A stretch of 38,704 nt of DNA from Emticicia agri (GCF_004168285.1 NZ_SEWF01000047.1:1-38704), one strand, 5' to 3'. Counted from the first letter of the stretch, positions 8,247 to 17,138 are shown. Numbers and translations are program-made. Notes: generated by a model from the letters alone, not told the origin.

Positions 8247-9020
8247 ATGAAAAAGAATATCTTAATAGTCGCTTGTATTTTATTAACTGCTGTTTATACG
8301 CAAGCCCAGGAATTTAAATCTAAATTAGCCAATACCAAAGATAGCAAAGTAGCTATCGAATTAGATGCCGACAATATTAAAATTGAAGGACATGCCGGAG
8401 ACGAGGTAATTATCAGAGGAGGCAGTACTGAACCGATACCGGAACAAGCCAAAGGCTTGAAGCCCCTCTACAATACCAATGTTGATAATACCGGACTTGG
8501 TCTGGCTGTTAACCTCGAAGGTGGCGTTTTAAAAATTGAGAAAGCCTCAAGAAAATCGTCGAAATACACCATTCTTGTTCCTAATAAAGCCAGTATCATG
8601 TTTACCCAAATTAACTTTCAGGGCTCAATGGTTACTGTGAATAATATAGAAGGCGACTTGGAAATAAAAACTAACAATTCAGACATCAGACTAAACAATG
8701 TAACAGGCCCTATTGTAGCCAATAGCATCAGTGGTAAACTTACAGCGGTATTTTCTTCGCTTAATCAGGCTACGCCTTCTTCTATCTCTTTGATAAGCGG
8801 CGAACTGGACATTACGCTTCCGGCTACTGCTAAAGCTACGCTATCGATGAAATCTATTTCAGGAGAAATCTACACAGATATGGATTTAAACCTGAAATCA
8901 GGAAAAGATGGCATGTCAAGAGTAGGTGGTGGCCATAACATTACAGGTAATCTGAATGGTGGTGGTGTGAATCTTCAACTCAACACGATAAGCAGTAATA
9001 TCTACGTTCGCAAAAAATAA
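8247..9020 (+). CDS. Exported DUF4097-type beta-strand repeat protein
   Basis: 257 residues. A signal peptide (about 1-20, ending YTQAQ) is followed by short regular strands such as GDLEIKTNNSDIRLNNVTGPI and SISLISGELDITLP, the beta-helix/solenoid pattern of DUF4097 (related to putative auto-adhesins). No enzymatic motif. It lies 104 bases after the HEAT protein and 23 before a paralogue. In Bacteroidota DUF4097 proteins commonly follow sigma/anti-sigma pairs, so an envelope-stress role is likely, but the molecular function is unknown. Confidence 0.82.
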   Translation: MKKNILIVACILLTAVYTQAQEFKSKLANTKDSKVAIELDADNIKIEGHAGDEVIIRGGSTEPIPEQAKGLKPLYNTNVDNTGLGLAVNLEGGVLKIEKASRKSSKYTILVPNKASIMFTQINFQGSMVTVNNIEGDLEIKTNNSDIRLNNVTGPIVANSISGKLTAVFSSLNQATPSSISLISGELDITLPATAKATLSMKSISGEIYTDMDLNLKSGKDGMSRVGGGHNITGNLNGGGVNLQLNTISSNIYVRKK

Positions 9021-9043
9021 CAACCTTTGTCCGATATAAAATT

Positions 9044-9751
9044 ATGAAAAAGCTAATAACATTATTACTATTACTCGGTCTTTGCTATTCGTTTACTTAT
9101 GCACAGAAAATCATTGAGAAACGTATGCCATTTGCGGCTAACCAATCGGTAGACCTTAACCTCAAATTTGCCGACAACATAAAGGTGCAATACTGGGATA
9201 AAGCCGAAGTGTATGTAAAGATTGCTGTTGAAGTGAATGGTGGGAGATTGAATGATGCCTTTACGGTAGATACCAAAAGTAATTCAGAGGAAATCAGAAT
9301 AAAAACTGATTTTGATGAAGAAATGATTAAAAAAGGCAGGCCGGAAGACTGCCCTGAAACCAAAGACGGACATCGTTCGTCGTGGAGCAGAAACGGAGAC
9401 AGTTATTATGTTTGCAGTACCATCAATTACGAAGTATATCTGCCTAAAAAAGCTGAGGTAAGTTTAGAAACCATTAATGGCAATATCTGGATAAGCAGCA
9501 TTAACAGTACCCTTAAAGCAAAAACTATCAGTGGTTTTGTAGAGGTAAACTGGCCAAAAGGCAAAGGCGGTAACCTGGGTATGAAAACCGTTACCGGAGA
9601 AGTGTATTCTGACCTTGACATTGCTTTTAAAAACAAAAAACAGAAAAACCCGATAGTAGGTTACCTGTTAGAAGGCACAGTATATGGAGGTGGACCTGAA
9701 GTACGCCTCGAATCTATCAGTAATAATGTATATGTGAGGAATAAAAATTGA
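9044..9751 (+). CDS. Second exported DUF4097-type beta-strand repeat protein
   Basis: 235 residues with a signal peptide (ends TYAQ) and the same architecture as the preceding gene: VSLETINGNIWISSINSTL, a TISGFVEVNWP strand and a closing LESISNNVYVRNKN that matches the LNTISSNIYVRKK ending of its neighbour. The shared C-terminus and tandem position indicate an old gene duplication. A cysteine pair (DCPETK and YYVCSTI) is present here but not in the neighbour. It is the last gene before a hairpin repeat at 9776. Surface or periplasmic location expected; function unknown. Confidence 0.82.
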   Translation: MKKLITLLLLLGLCYSFTYAQKIIEKRMPFAANQSVDLNLKFADNIKVQYWDKAEVYVKIAVEVNGGRLNDAFTVDTKSNSEEIRIKTDFDEEMIKKGRPEDCPETKDGHRSSWSRNGDSYYVCSTINYEVYLPKKAEVSLETINGNIWISSINSTLKAKTISGFVEVNWPKGKGGNLGMKTVTGEVYSDLDIAFKNKKQKNPIVGYLLEGTVYGGGPEVRLESISNNVYVRNKN

Positions 9752-9775
9752 GTAGAAGTATTATAAATTAAGGTT

Positions 9776-9825
9776 AAGTTTTGGCAGCTTTGCAAAGTTT
9801 CACAACTTGCAAGGCTGCCAAACTT
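9776..9825. repeat. Palindromic intergenic repeat (hairpin)
   Basis: The left arm 9776-9799 (AAGTTTTGGCAGCTTTGCAA...) pairs with the right arm 9805-9825 (...GGCTGCCAAACTT) around a 5-base loop, with a few mismatches. It has no strong T-tract and is GC-richer than its surroundings, so it looks like a REP-type intergenic element rather than a simple terminator. It sits between the DUF4097 and serine hydrolase genes and could trim read-through or stabilise the upstream mRNA. Confidence 0.6.
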
Positions 9826-9911
9826 TTATTGGCAGTCTGAATTTCTTTAGCTTCGAGCATAGATTTGAGGATAAACTATTCGTTTCTTTGCAAAAATATT
9901 CTTTGCTTCCT

Positions 9912-11342
9912 ATGATAAAGAGACTGAAAGTAACAACCTTGATTGGTTTTATAGCCATTTTTGCGGGTATGCAGGCTAAGGCACAAGCGCCTGAACAAAT
10001 AAAACTGATAGACCAGTATATTCAGCAAAACATTGATAAGAACCATATACCGGGCTTATCTATAGCTATTGTCAATAAAAATCAGGTAGTTTTCTCGAAA
10101 GGTTATGGAAAAGATGGAAACAACAGAGCCATTATCAGCAGTACACCTTTTGCTATTGCTTCACTCAGCAAGGCATTTACAGCGATGGCGGTGATGCAAT
10201 TGGTTGAGGCCGGAAAGATTAATCTCGACACACCTGTTAAAAACTATATTCCAACTTTTCAGATGGCCGATAGTCGTGCCAACCAGATTACAGTCAGGCA
10301 GTTTTTGAATCAGACCAGTGGTTTGTCAGACGTAGTGTATCCTGAGCTAAGTTTTAAGCAACAGCCGGCTTCTACCATGAATACCATTGATAACCTGAAA
10401 GACGTTGAATTAGATAGTAAACCGGGCGAAAAATTTCATTATCATAACCCCAATTACCATGTAATGGCTCATTTGGTTGAAGTAGTAAGTCGGGAGAAAT
10501 TTTCTGATTATATGCAGAAACATATATTTACCCCCCTGCAAATGACCCACTCTGCCAATTACCATAGCACTATGGAGTTTCAGAAACATTTAGCTCAAGG
10601 CAATATATTTGTGTTTGGTCAGCCTGTAAAACTCAACGAACCCAACTGGTTTATAGAGGGCTCGGCAGGAATGGTTTCTACTACCTCCGATTTAGCCAAA
10701 TGGTTGATGATGTACCTCAATAAAGGCGAATATAAGGGGCAGAAATTATTAAGCGAGAAAGGGATAGAAACCATGTTTTCACCGCCTGCCAATAGTTCTT
10801 ATGGATTGGGCTGGTTTATAGACCCACAAAAGAATGTATCTCATAGTGGTGTACTCTGGACCTATCAGGCAGAGCAGATGATTCTTACCAAAGAGGGTTA
10901 TGGCATAGTTATTCTTTTTAACAGTGGTATCAATGCCTTTCAGGACTATCATGTTTTCATGCAGGGCGTGAGTCATATACTTACTAATCAGGAAGCTAAC
11001 CAACCTGTGATGAATGATTCGATTTATGAATTATTGATGGCTACTTTTATACTACTAACCTTGCTGCTTACTTTTATGCGCTTCCGAAACATGAAAACCT
11101 GGGTAGCTAAACATCGCCTGAAACCATCTTGGGTAGTTACTACCGAAAATATAATCCGGTTGCTTCCTTTGGCTTTCTTAGTACTGATTCCAAACTTGTT
11201 AACCTTATTATCTCATCGGGTATTAAGTTGGGAGCGGATTTTTCTGATGGCACCAAGTGTAATTATCTGGCTTGGCGTAGTAGCCTTTTGCAATCTGCTC
11301 ATTGTTGTAGTAAGGGTAGTAAATTTAAGGAAACGTTGGTAA
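9912..11342 (+). CDS. Beta-lactamase/class C-like serine hydrolase with C-terminal membrane segments
   Basis: 476 residues from the ATG at 9912; the frame is open further upstream, but that part overlaps the hairpin repeat and MIKRLKVTTLIGFIAIFAGM begins a signal peptide. The serine beta-lactamase/DD-peptidase fold is shown by SLSK at 84-87 (nucleophile and general base), YHN at 177-179 and a downstream HSG in place of KTG. About 400 residues of catalytic domain are followed by three hydrophobic helices (LLMATFILLTLLLTF, LPLAFLVLIPNLL, PSVIIWLGVVAF), which anchor it in the inner membrane. Substrates in this family range from peptidoglycan stem peptides to D-amino-acid peptides and esters, so the substrate is open. 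Its position after the sigma cluster suggests envelope stress regulation. Confidence 0.88.
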   Translation: MIKRLKVTTLIGFIAIFAGMQAKAQAPEQIKLIDQYIQQNIDKNHIPGLSIAIVNKNQVVFSKGYGKDGNNRAIISSTPFAIASLSKAFTAMAVMQLVEAGKINLDTPVKNYIPTFQMADSRANQITVRQFLNQTSGLSDVVYPELSFKQQPASTMNTIDNLKDVELDSKPGEKFHYHNPNYHVMAHLVEVVSREKFSDYMQKHIFTPLQMTHSANYHSTMEFQKHLAQGNIFVFGQPVKLNEPNWFIEGSAGMVSTTSDLAKWLMMYLNKGEYKGQKLLSEKGIETMFSPPANSSYGLGWFIDPQKNVSHSGVLWTYQAEQMILTKEGYGIVILFNSGINAFQDYHVFMQGVSHILTNQEANQPVMNDSIYELLMATFILLTLLLTFMRFRNMKTWVAKHRLKPSWVVTTENIIRLLPLAFLVLIPNLLTLLSHRVLSWERIFLMAPSVIIWLGVVAFCNLLIVVVRVVNLRKRW

Positions 11343-11368
11343 TCATTGGCACTTGGTCTCATATAGAA

Positions 11369-11418
11369 GATTTTTCAAATTGTCTTGCCCTATCATTGGT
11401 AAGACGATTTGAAAAATC
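11369..11418. terminator. Bidirectional hairpin between convergent genes
   Basis: 18-base arms (11369-11386 and 11401-11418, one mismatch) enclose a 14-base loop, between the serine hydrolase stop (+) and the lectin-like gene stop (-). The arm starts GATTTTTC, giving a T-run on either strand. The position and symmetry fit a shared transcription terminator. Confidence 0.65.
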
Positions 11419-11431
11419 GTGATACATGAAA

Positions 11432-12199
11432 TTATTTCAACTCCCATACTCTAAAGCGTTTTATGGCTACGCTTCCAAATTGCGATTGTCCTTGTGGCAT
11501 ATCCCGTTTACCAATTAGTAAACCTACTTCTCCGGTAGCAGGAAAATTGGCTGACAATTCAAAAGTTCTTACTTCTTCATTATCTATGTAGCAGGTAATT
11601 TTTCTCCCGAATTTCTTAACTTTTAGTGTACTCATTTTGTCGTCTTTCATCAAATCTTTTACCCAACGGCTGCCGTTTTCATGGGCATGGCTCATTCCGG
11701 TCGGAGGTATTTCAACCGTTCTCCAGCCATCTGTGGTTTTTACAAAATGTGCATTAGATGCTGTTTTATTTTCACTTCTTACCAGCGGTAAAGCCCACAC
11801 AATACCACACATACCTGCACTACCCACATCGCATTGTACTTCTGCCACAAAATTGTTCAGTTCTTTGCCAATGCCAAAATAATATTCACGTTTCCATGCG
11901 CCTAAATATGCTTTGTATTTTCCGTCTTCATAAAATAACCGGTCATTCTTTTTGTCAAAAACGGGCAATTTCAAGGAGCCATTGCCATCAAAGTTTTCTT
12001 CTATCAATAAGGTAGCATTTTTCAGGCTTTCTTCTTCTTGTGCTATAGTAGCTTTTGCTTTTAAGGAATCGGCGTGTGCCTTGGCTTTTTGTCTGGCATA
12101 GACTGCTTTACCCTCGGGCGTTTGTGAGTACCAGACGGCAAAACCCATGAGGGCAATAAAAGCAACAAAAAGGTAACCTAACATCTTCAGAAATTTCAT
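11432..12199 (-). CDS. Membrane-anchored concanavalin-A/lectin-like domain protein
   Basis: 255 residues from the ATG at 12199, which starts a clean N-terminal anchor (MKFLKMLGYLFVAFIALMGF). An in-frame ATG at 12250 would add 17 hydrophobic residues and cannot be excluded. After the anchor comes an Ala/Lys-rich helical linker with several QK/AK repeats (likely coiled coil), then a jelly-roll-like domain: LIEENFDGNGSLKLPVF, YYFGIGKELNNFVAEVQ, WRTVEIPP, LKVKKFGRKITCYIDNEEV and GEVGLLIG. This succession is typical of laminin-G/DUF1080-type beta sandwiches that bind glycans. No catalytic residues can be assigned. It may hold glycans at the periplasmic or cell surface side; ligand unknown. Confidence 0.72.
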   Translation of the reverse strand: MKFLKMLGYLFVAFIALMGFAVWYSQTPEGKAVYARQKAKAHADSLKAKATIAQEEESLKNATLLIEENFDGNGSLKLPVFDKKNDRLFYEDGKYKAYLGAWKREYYFGIGKELNNFVAEVQCDVGSAGMCGIVWALPLVRSENKTASNAHFVKTTDGWRTVEIPPTGMSHAHENGSRWVKDLMKDDKMSTLKVKKFGRKITCYIDNEEVRTFELSANFPATGEVGLLIGKRDMPQGQSQFGSVAIKRFRVWELK

Positions 12200-12381
12200 A
12201 ATAAAATAGATTAACAGGCTCAAAATAAATGAAATACCTGACATGCTCATTAGCCTTTTTCAGATAAAGCCATTTATTTTTATCGAAGGTTTTTAACAGG
12301 TGTTTTCTGTTTATAGAGTTATCTCTGTAGAGCTATAATCAGCTAATATATTATCTGTTTATAAACCGATTATTAATTTAG

Positions 12382-12424
12382 ACTTACGTATATATATTAA
12401 AGTAAATTTAATATTATCGTAAGT
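12382..12424. repeat. Nested AT-rich palindrome
   Basis: Outer arms ACTTACG (12382-12388) and CGTAAGT (12418-12424) enclose an inner perfect pair ATATTAAA (12394-12401) and TTTAATAT (12407-12414) around GTAAA. The nesting makes a cruciform or an operator for a dimeric regulator conceivable. It is very AT-rich, so part of the symmetry may be chance. Confidence 0.5.
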
Positions 12425-12428
12425 AACA

Positions 12429-12509
12429 GCGAATGGAATTCGCCGTCTAAAATAACAACGCGGACGCCGCGCGGGAATTATCATCTTACAGGCGCAGACT
12501 AAAGTCTGC
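12429..12509. repeat. Array of three short GC-rich palindromes
   Basis: Three adjacent perfect hairpins: GCGAAT-GGA-ATTCGC (12429-12443), CGCGG-ACG-CCGCG (12459-12471) and GCAGACT-AA-AGTCTGC (12494-12509). The patch is much more GC-rich than the surrounding DNA. The arrangement resembles composite REP/BIME-like intergenic elements in Cytophagales genomes; no coding function. Confidence 0.6.
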
Positions 12510-12754
12510 ACATAACATAAAAATTATTCTGTATAAAATAGAGTTTAATATTTTCGGATAAAGCTTTAGGTTATTTTCGTTATCAAAGTGAGTATTAGAC
12601 AATTTCATAGTTTAAGTTCCTATACCTGAAGTACATTTCTTTGTTATACTTAATCGGGCTTAGAGACTAAAATGACAGATAGTCTTTTTAAGCTATTTAC
12701 ATTAATTTGCACCTGAAACAGTTTAATAATATCTATTCAATCAAAAACCTGACA

Positions 12755-13411
12755 ATGAAAATCACTCTACTAATTATTCTTTCCTTTGGACTTTTTACTT
12801 GCGCCAAGCATCAGACACCACATAATGCGGGCCAAGCATGGCAGAATACCTTACAACAAATTCCGGGAAAAATTGAATGTGAATGGTATAATACAGGCGG
12901 TGAAGGGGTGGCTTATCATGATACCGATAGCCTGAATAATGGCAGTGGGAAGCTGAATCCGGCCAATGGCAATTTTTTGAATGAATTCAGGATGAAAGAG
13001 GGCGTAGATATTTCTTATACCAAAGCTAACGATATAGATAATACGAAATATAATAAGGTAATGCCCGAAATGAATCAGTTATATGTAGGTTGGACAAAAA
13101 ACAGCGAATGGATAAAATATTACGTCAATGTAAAAGAAACGGGTAATTACACCGTAGGGTTGATGTACACCGCTAATGGCGATGGCGTTATTTCATTAGA
13201 TATTGACGGTACACCCATAGCTGAAAACCTGAAGGTTAGCTCAACTTTTGACCCAAACGAGCCTGTAGAGTGGCGCCAGTGGCATCATTGGAACAAAGCA
13301 GAATCGTTGGCAGAAGTAAAATTGAAGAAAGGCATTCATACGCTTACGCTGCATACAGTGGCACATGGCAATATGAATTACGATTACCTTGAGTTCAAAA
13401 AAATTAATTGA
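12755..13411 (+). CDS. CBM6-type carbohydrate-binding lipoprotein
   Basis: 218 residues from the ATG at 12755 (open frame upstream from a TTG is ignored). MKITLLIILSFGLFTC gives a lipobox with C16 as the lipidation site, followed by AKHQTPHNAG. The rest is a single carbohydrate-binding module family 6-like beta sandwich: IPGKIECEWYNTGGEGVAYHD, then LYVGWTKNSEWIKYYVNV, TGNYTVGLMYTA and the closing GIHTLTLHTVAHGNMNYDYLEFKK. E57/W60-type aromatics and the conserved W in SEWIKY fit the ligand face. It has no catalytic domain, so it probably tethers glycans at the outer membrane, in keeping with the SusCD pair just downstream. Confidence 0.85.
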   Translation: MKITLLIILSFGLFTCAKHQTPHNAGQAWQNTLQQIPGKIECEWYNTGGEGVAYHDTDSLNNGSGKLNPANGNFLNEFRMKEGVDISYTKANDIDNTKYNKVMPEMNQLYVGWTKNSEWIKYYVNVKETGNYTVGLMYTANGDGVISLDIDGTPIAENLKVSSTFDPNEPVEWRQWHHWNKAESLAEVKLKKGIHTLTLHTVAHGNMNYDYLEFKKIN

Positions 13412-13434
13412 CCTTAAACTAAACTGTACGCTGC

Positions 13435-13725
13435 ATGAATCAATATGTAATCATTGCCAGAGATGGTGCTGATGAAGAAGCCATTCATCGACGAATGGAA
13501 GCCCGCCCTATCCACCTGGCAGGTGCAAAAAATCTTAAAGAACATAATCAGTTTATTATCGGAGGAGCCATGCTTGATGATTCAGGCAAAATGGTAGGCT
13601 CTGTCATGATTGTTCAGTTTGAAAATGATGAAGAAATGAAAAACTGGTATGATAATGAACCTTACATAACTCAGAATGTGTGGCAGTCAATTGAGATAAA
13701 ACCGTTCAGAGTAGCTAATGTATAA
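13435..13725 (+). CDS. YciI family protein
   Basis: 96 residues forming one ferredoxin-like YciI domain: YVIIARDGADEEAIHRRMEARPIHL, then FIIGGAMLDDSGKMVGSVMIVQF and a C-terminal EPYITQNVWQSIEIKPF. H27 and D48/D49 stand where the conserved His and Asp of the family are expected. Some YciI-like proteins have dehalogenase-like or lactone-processing activity, but most are uncharacterised. It starts 23 bases after the CBM6 stop and may share its transcript. Cytoplasmic. Confidence 0.88.
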   Translation: MNQYVIIARDGADEEAIHRRMEARPIHLAGAKNLKEHNQFIIGGAMLDDSGKMVGSVMIVQFENDEEMKNWYDNEPYITQNVWQSIEIKPFRVANV

Positions 13726-13847
13726 CTATTCCAATATTTGGCACTATATTTTTAATAAATTATTAAGTCTATAAATTACCATTTTTTATCTACAAATAAG
13801 ATATTTACAGCCATAAATTAGCCCATAAAGTCAACTTATTACAACAC

Positions 13848-13876
13848 TTGTATAGCGAGCATTTATTGTAAATTTT
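13848..13876 (+). promoter_or_regulatory. Candidate Bacteroidota-type promoter of the susCD pair
   Basis: TTG at 13848-13850 and TAAATTTT at 13869-13876 are separated by 18 bases, close to the Bacteroidota -33 TTTG / -7 TAnnTTTG pattern (last base T instead of G). The ATG of susC is about 86 bases further on. The sequence is AT-rich, so it is only a candidate. Confidence 0.35.
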
Positions 13877-13962
13877 TTTTTTAATCACTTTTTAATAATT
13901 TTACAGTCCTAAATTTTTTTGTGTCTTTAATTTAATAAACAAACTAAACAAACCTACAAAAC

Positions 13963-16900
13963 ATGAGAAAACAATCTCTACTTCTCTTCATGCTGGGGAT
14001 TCTCTTTACTGCGTGGCAGGCAACTGCACAAGAAAGGACGGTTTCTGGTAAGGTAACGGCTTCAGAAGATGGCTCACCACTCCCAGGTGTAAGTGTAACG
14101 GTAAAAGGAACAAAACAAGGAACACAAACAGATGCTTCCGGTATTTACAAAGTTAATGTTTCAGGTAATGCTACTCTGATTTTCAGTTTCATTGGTACAA
14201 TATCACAAGAAGTACCAGTAGGCACTCGTACAATCGTTGATGTTCAGTTAGTAGCTGACAACAAACAATTAAGTGAAGTTGTGGTTGTAGGTTACGGTAC
14301 CCAAAAAAGAACCGAATTTACAGGTGCGGCCTCAACCGTAAAAGCTACGCAGATTGCTGAACGTCCTGTACAAAGTTTCGCACAAGGTTTAACGGGTCAG
14401 GCTGCCGGTGTGAACATCACACAACCGAACGGTCTGTTAAATAACCCTCCCGTTATCCGTGTGCGTGGTCTTAGCTCACTTTCATTGAGCTCGTTTCCGT
14501 TAGTAGTAATTGATGGTATACCTATTACTACAGGTGACGTATCAGGTAACGCCAGTACGAATAACCCATTAGGTGATATTAACCCTGCCGACATCGAGTC
14601 AATCGACGTATTGAAAGATGCTGCTTCTGCGGCTATTTATGGTTCTCGTGCAGCTGCCGGGGTATTATTAATTACTACCAAACGCGGTAAATCAGGTAGT
14701 GCAAAAGTTTCTATTGATAGCTGGGCTGGTGTAAGCAATGCAGTTCGTTTACCGGACGTATTAAATGCACAACAATACATGGATCATAAAAACATGGCTA
14801 TTGCTAACGCCTTGTCTATTAATCCGAATGCGATTGCACCTTCTCAACGTAACGATCAAAACAAATCATTCTTACCTAATTACGATGCAAATGGTAATTT
14901 AATTGATACAGATTGGTACAAAGAAGTATATCGTACAGGTTTCTCGCAAAACCATAACCTGACCGTACAAGGTGGTACAGAAAAAACCAGCTATTATTTC
15001 TCGGCAGGTTTCTCTGACCAGAATGGTTTCCTTGAAGCGAATAGTTTCCAACGTCGCTCTGGCCGTCTTAACTTAGACCATCAGGCTACCAAATGGTTGA
15101 AATTATCTGCTAATATCAACTTTACTAATAGCATGAACAAATCACCTAACAGTGGTTCTTATACTGGTGGTGCATTTGCTACTTCAGGTTTAGGTCGTAT
15201 TGCTGTAGCGCAAGTACCTAACTTGCCTCCTTATAACGAAGATGGTACTTACAACCTTGAAAACAATACAGTAGGTCGTAAAAACAACTTGTTACCAGCA
15301 CAGTTCCCTAATGCGGCTGCTTTGAGAGACTTGGATAAAAACACCTCTGAAACTAATCGTATCATTTCTAACTTAGCTGCAGAAGTAAAACTATATGAAG
15401 GTCTTACTTTCAAGACTACTTACTCTTGGGATTTCAGAAATACAGAAAACATCCGTTTCTGGAACCCATATAATGGTGATGGCTGGTCAGCATTAGGTGA
15501 TGCTTATAACCAAACCAACCGTGCAGATAACTGGAACTGGATTAATACTTTGCAGTATATGAAAACATTCGGTGAAAAACATAATATTTCATTGGTGGCT
15601 GGTTCTGATGTACAAAAAAGAAGAACAACTTCATGGGGTGCGCAACGTCAGGGTCTTGCTGACTTCTTCTTTACTGATTTCCAAGGTAACTTCGGTACTA
15701 ACCTTGCTGCCGGAAACAACATTTCTCAAGTGGCTTATGAAGCTTACTTAGGTAGCGTGAGTTATAACTTTGCCAATAAATACTTCATCAGCGGTAACTA
15801 TCGTCGTGATGGTAACTCTGCGCTTTCTGCTGAAAACCGTTGGGGTGATTTCGGTGGGGTATCTGCAGGTTGGACTGTATCTGAAGAAGAATTCTTCAAG
15901 AGCATGGGTCTTGGTAACAAAATCTCCTCATTACGTTTGAAAGCAAGCTGGGGTAAAGTTGGTAATGGTAACCTTAACAACGCTTATGGTTCGTTCTCTA
16001 CTTTTAGTTCTGGTCTTCATGGTTCTGCTGCTACTTTATCGTTCAACCAGGCAGGTAATAAAGATTTGAAATGGGAAACAAGTGAGCAGACTAACATTGG
16101 TTTAGACCTTAGCTTCCTTAACGACCGTGTTACTTTTGAGGCTAACTGGTATAACAAAAACATCAATAACATGATTCTTGATGTACCACAGGCACCATCA
16201 AAAGGTATTCCTGGTAACTCTATTCTTGCCAACGTTGGTTCAATGTACAACAGAGGCTGGGAGTTTGCAATCACTGCAGTACCAGTTAATAAAGGTGGTT
16301 TCACATGGTCAACTAACCTGAATTTCTCTACCAACAAAAATATGGTTACTGCCCTTGTTGATGACAATACGCCAATCCTTACTAATACTTCTGGCTTAGA
16401 AGCAACAAGTATTACTAAAGTTGGTTACTCTGCGGCACAGGTGTATGGTGTAATAACACGTGGTGTTAACCCTGCTAATGGTCGTCGTATTTTTGTTACA
16501 CGTGATGGCAAAGAAGTACAATACCTACACTTAGGTGGTCCTAATGCCTGGACTTTCCTTGACGGAACACCAACAACTTCGCCATCTGCTCAACAACAAA
16601 TATTGGGTGGTACTATCCCAACCTGGTATGGTGGTTTCAACAACAACTTCAAATACAAAGGATTTGATTTAGCGGTGAACTTCACATTCTCTGGTGGTAA
16701 CTACATTTATAACGGTAGCAAAGCCGGTTTAAGAGACCAACGTGTGTGGAACAATTCTGTAGATGTATTGAACTCATGGAAAAATACAGGTGATATTACT
16801 GACGTTCCAAGAGCAGTCTATGGTGATAACGTATCAAACGGTTCATCATTCCTTATCTCTGAAAACCTTGAAAAAGGAGATTTCTTACGTTTACAAACAG

Positions 16901-17118
16901 CTACTTTGGGTTACCGTATCCCAAGTACATTTGGCAAAACAGGTATTACTTCATTAAGAATTTATGTTCAGGTGAACAACGCCTTCTTGCTTACCAAATA
17001 TACAGGTGTTGACCCTGAAATCTCAACCAACGGAGATTCTAACCTTGCTTCTGGTATTGAGCGTAATAGCATTCCACAAGGAAGACAATTCACGGCTGGT
17101 CTTAACCTAAGTTTCTAA
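13963..17118 (+). CDS. SusC/RagA-family TonB-linked outer membrane transporter
   Basis: 1051 residues. A signal peptide (ends WQATAQ) is followed by a carboxypeptidase-regulatory-like (CNA-B/DUF4480) domain (about 24-105: RTVSGKVTASEDGSPLPGVSV), a plug domain (about 110-230, with LSEVVVVGYGTQKR and IRVRGLSSLS) and a long TonB-dependent barrel. The plug has the VVVGYG box usual for SusC. It forms an outer-membrane pore that works with the SusD lipoprotein in the next gene (20-base gap) for glycan or peptide uptake powered by TonB. Arg is mostly CGT and codons are GC-richer than in neighbouring genes, which suggests high expression. Substrate unknown: no glycoside hydrolase lies alongside. Confidence 0.95.
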   Translation: MRKQSLLLFMLGILFTAWQATAQERTVSGKVTASEDGSPLPGVSVTVKGTKQGTQTDASGIYKVNVSGNATLIFSFIGTISQEVPVGTRTIVDVQLVADNKQLSEVVVVGYGTQKRTEFTGAASTVKATQIAERPVQSFAQGLTGQAAGVNITQPNGLLNNPPVIRVRGLSSLSLSSFPLVVIDGIPITTGDVSGNASTNNPLGDINPADIESIDVLKDAASAAIYGSRAAAGVLLITTKRGKSGSAKVSIDSWAGVSNAVRLPDVLNAQQYMDHKNMAIANALSINPNAIAPSQRNDQNKSFLPNYDANGNLIDTDWYKEVYRTGFSQNHNLTVQGGTEKTSYYFSAGFSDQNGFLEANSFQRRSGRLNLDHQATKWLKLSANINFTNSMNKSPNSGSYTGGAFATSGLGRIAVAQVPNLPPYNEDGTYNLENNTVGRKNNLLPAQFPNAAALRDLDKNTSETNRIISNLAAEVKLYEGLTFKTTYSWDFRNTENIRFWNPYNGDGWSALGDAYNQTNRADNWNWINTLQYMKTFGEKHNISLVAGSDVQKRRTTSWGAQRQGLADFFFTDFQGNFGTNLAAGNNISQVAYEAYLGSVSYNFANKYFISGNYRRDGNSALSAENRWGDFGGVSAGWTVSEEEFFKSMGLGNKISSLRLKASWGKVGNGNLNNAYGSFSTFSSGLHGSAATLSFNQAGNKDLKWETSEQTNIGLDLSFLNDRVTFEANWYNKNINNMILDVPQAPSKGIPGNSILANVGSMYNRGWEFAITAVPVNKGGFTWSTNLNFSTNKNMVTALVDDNTPILTNTSGLEATSITKVGYSAAQVYGVITRGVNPANGRRIFVTRDGKEVQYLHLGGPNAWTFLDGTPTTSPSAQQQILGGTIPTWYGGFNNNFKYKGFDLAVNFTFSGGNYIYNGSKAGLRDQRVWNNSVDVLNSWKNTGDITDVPRAVYGDNVSNGSSFLISENLEKGDFLRLQTATLGYRIPSTFGKTGITSLRIYVQVNNAFLLTKYTGVDPEISTNGDSNLASGIERNSIPQGRQFTAGLNLSF

Positions 17119-17138
17119 TTCTAAATGACATTGATTTT

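Larger units (their letters stand above)
12200..12754. other. Long intergenic region rich in palindromes
   Basis: About 550 bases with no reading frame I trust. It separates the divergent lectin-like and CBM6 genes, so it must carry both promoters. Between 12382 and 12509 lie four palindromes described separately; the rest is AT-rich and featureless to me. Confidence 0.6.

Noticed and set aside
16017-16367. Minus-strand open frame in the SusC gene.
   Set aside because: Antisense shadow in a highly conserved receptor frame.
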